Positions 31,674 to 32,041 of a stretch of 32,041 bases of DNA are shown here, piece after piece. The translations under genes and the position numbers were made by a program. How positions within the stretch are numbered: the stretch's first letter is position 1; every line of letters starts with the position of its first letter. The stretch lies in the NCBI GenBank assembly GCA_001598975.1, contig BBXU01000954.1, forward strand, positions 1 to 32,041, read 5' to 3'. Below the pieces are notes generated by a model that worked only from the letters and a program-made list of their open reading frames with translations, was not told where the DNA came from and searched no databases. The stretch comes from Parachlorella kessleri (Eukaryota > Chlorophyta > Trebouxiophyceae > Chlorellales > Chlorellaceae).

Positions 31674-32041
31674 CATCCGTGTGCTTCCTACGGGCGCATA
31701 CACCAGCCAAGACATTGCTAGGCTTGATTCCCTGGTGGCCAGTTGTGCAAAGCGTGCCATGCACCTTCCCAGCTGGGTCCCCAACGCAATGATTCATGAG
31801 GATAGAGACAAGGCTGGCGTAGGGGTCACATCAATGCTCACCGACTATGTCCAAGGTAGCGCCGCTGCACTGACGCGTGCGCTGAACGACCAGGGAAAGC
31901 TTGGCGCAGTGACTCGAGCCCTCCTCCCCCGTCAACTCCAACTTGCCGGCCACAGGCTCACCCTGGAAACTGCCAACAAACTCCGTTACTGCCGGCTGGC
32001 CAGGATTGCTACGCTCATCAAACGCAGCGGACTCACACTAG
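31674..32041 (+). mobile_element. LINE (non-LTR retrotransposon) reverse-transcriptase C-terminal fragment, continues past the window
   Basis: From 31672 to the last base one frame is open for 123 codons. It reads YTSQDIARLDSLVASCAKRA, then LPSWVPNAM, AGVGVTSMLTDYVQ and LNDQGKLGAVTRALL. The order L-D-x2-V-x6-A-x2-LP-x3-P, then a (G)GxGV-x-S-x5-Y block, is typical of the segment just after the reverse-transcriptase palm in LINE ORF2 proteins. The catalytic part is missing, so the element is 5'-truncated and inserted in the same orientation as unit F. The 3' end, tail and target-site duplication lie outside the window. The family is unknown. Confidence 0.72.

Overview
This window looks like nuclear DNA of a chlamydomonadalean (volvocine-type) green alga. 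The genes are split by short GT-AG introns of roughly 65 to 540 bases, coding sequence is GC-rich and alanine/glutamine-rich, TGTAA polyadenylation signals follow some genes, CAG/AGC runs occur inside exons, and C-terminal MYND fingers of the long-spaced algal form recur. The species cannot be named from the sequence. There are no bacterial operons, rRNA, tRNA or CRISPR.

Layout. (1) 1-2835, minus strand: the first seven exons (272 codons) of a plastid-type glutathione reductase; its 3' half lies beyond the left edge. (2) 3040-4126, plus strand: a three-exon gene for a small, possibly plastid-targeted protein of unknown function, divergent from the reductase with 204 bases between the start codons. 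(3) 5234 to the right edge, plus strand: six head-to-tail paralogues, called units A-F here, with starts 4.8-5.2 kb apart. Each has six exons with the same intron phases (2, 2, 0, 2, 1) and codes for about 1,000 residues: a short conserved N-terminus, a very long helix-rich exon 2, three short helical exons, and a last exon with a MYND zinc finger.

State of the array. Units B (1,028 aa) and D (997 aa) are open from start to stop. Unit A has two mutually compensating frameshifts and an extra intron. Unit C has one in-frame TAA in an otherwise open gene. Unit E has three frameshifts and a LINE fragment with a likely target-site duplication in intron 5. Unit F is open until it is cut in exon 2 by another LINE fragment that runs off the window. 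The array therefore looks like a young tandem family under birth-and-death evolution, with exchange between copies and retroelement insertion. No biochemical role can be assigned beyond likely MYND-mediated protein binding.

Other notable signals are an exact 34-base palindrome between two CACGTG boxes just before the start of intact unit B, a (GGGT)6 run at a splice donor of the reductase, and a perfect 25-base tandem duplication in an intron of unit C.
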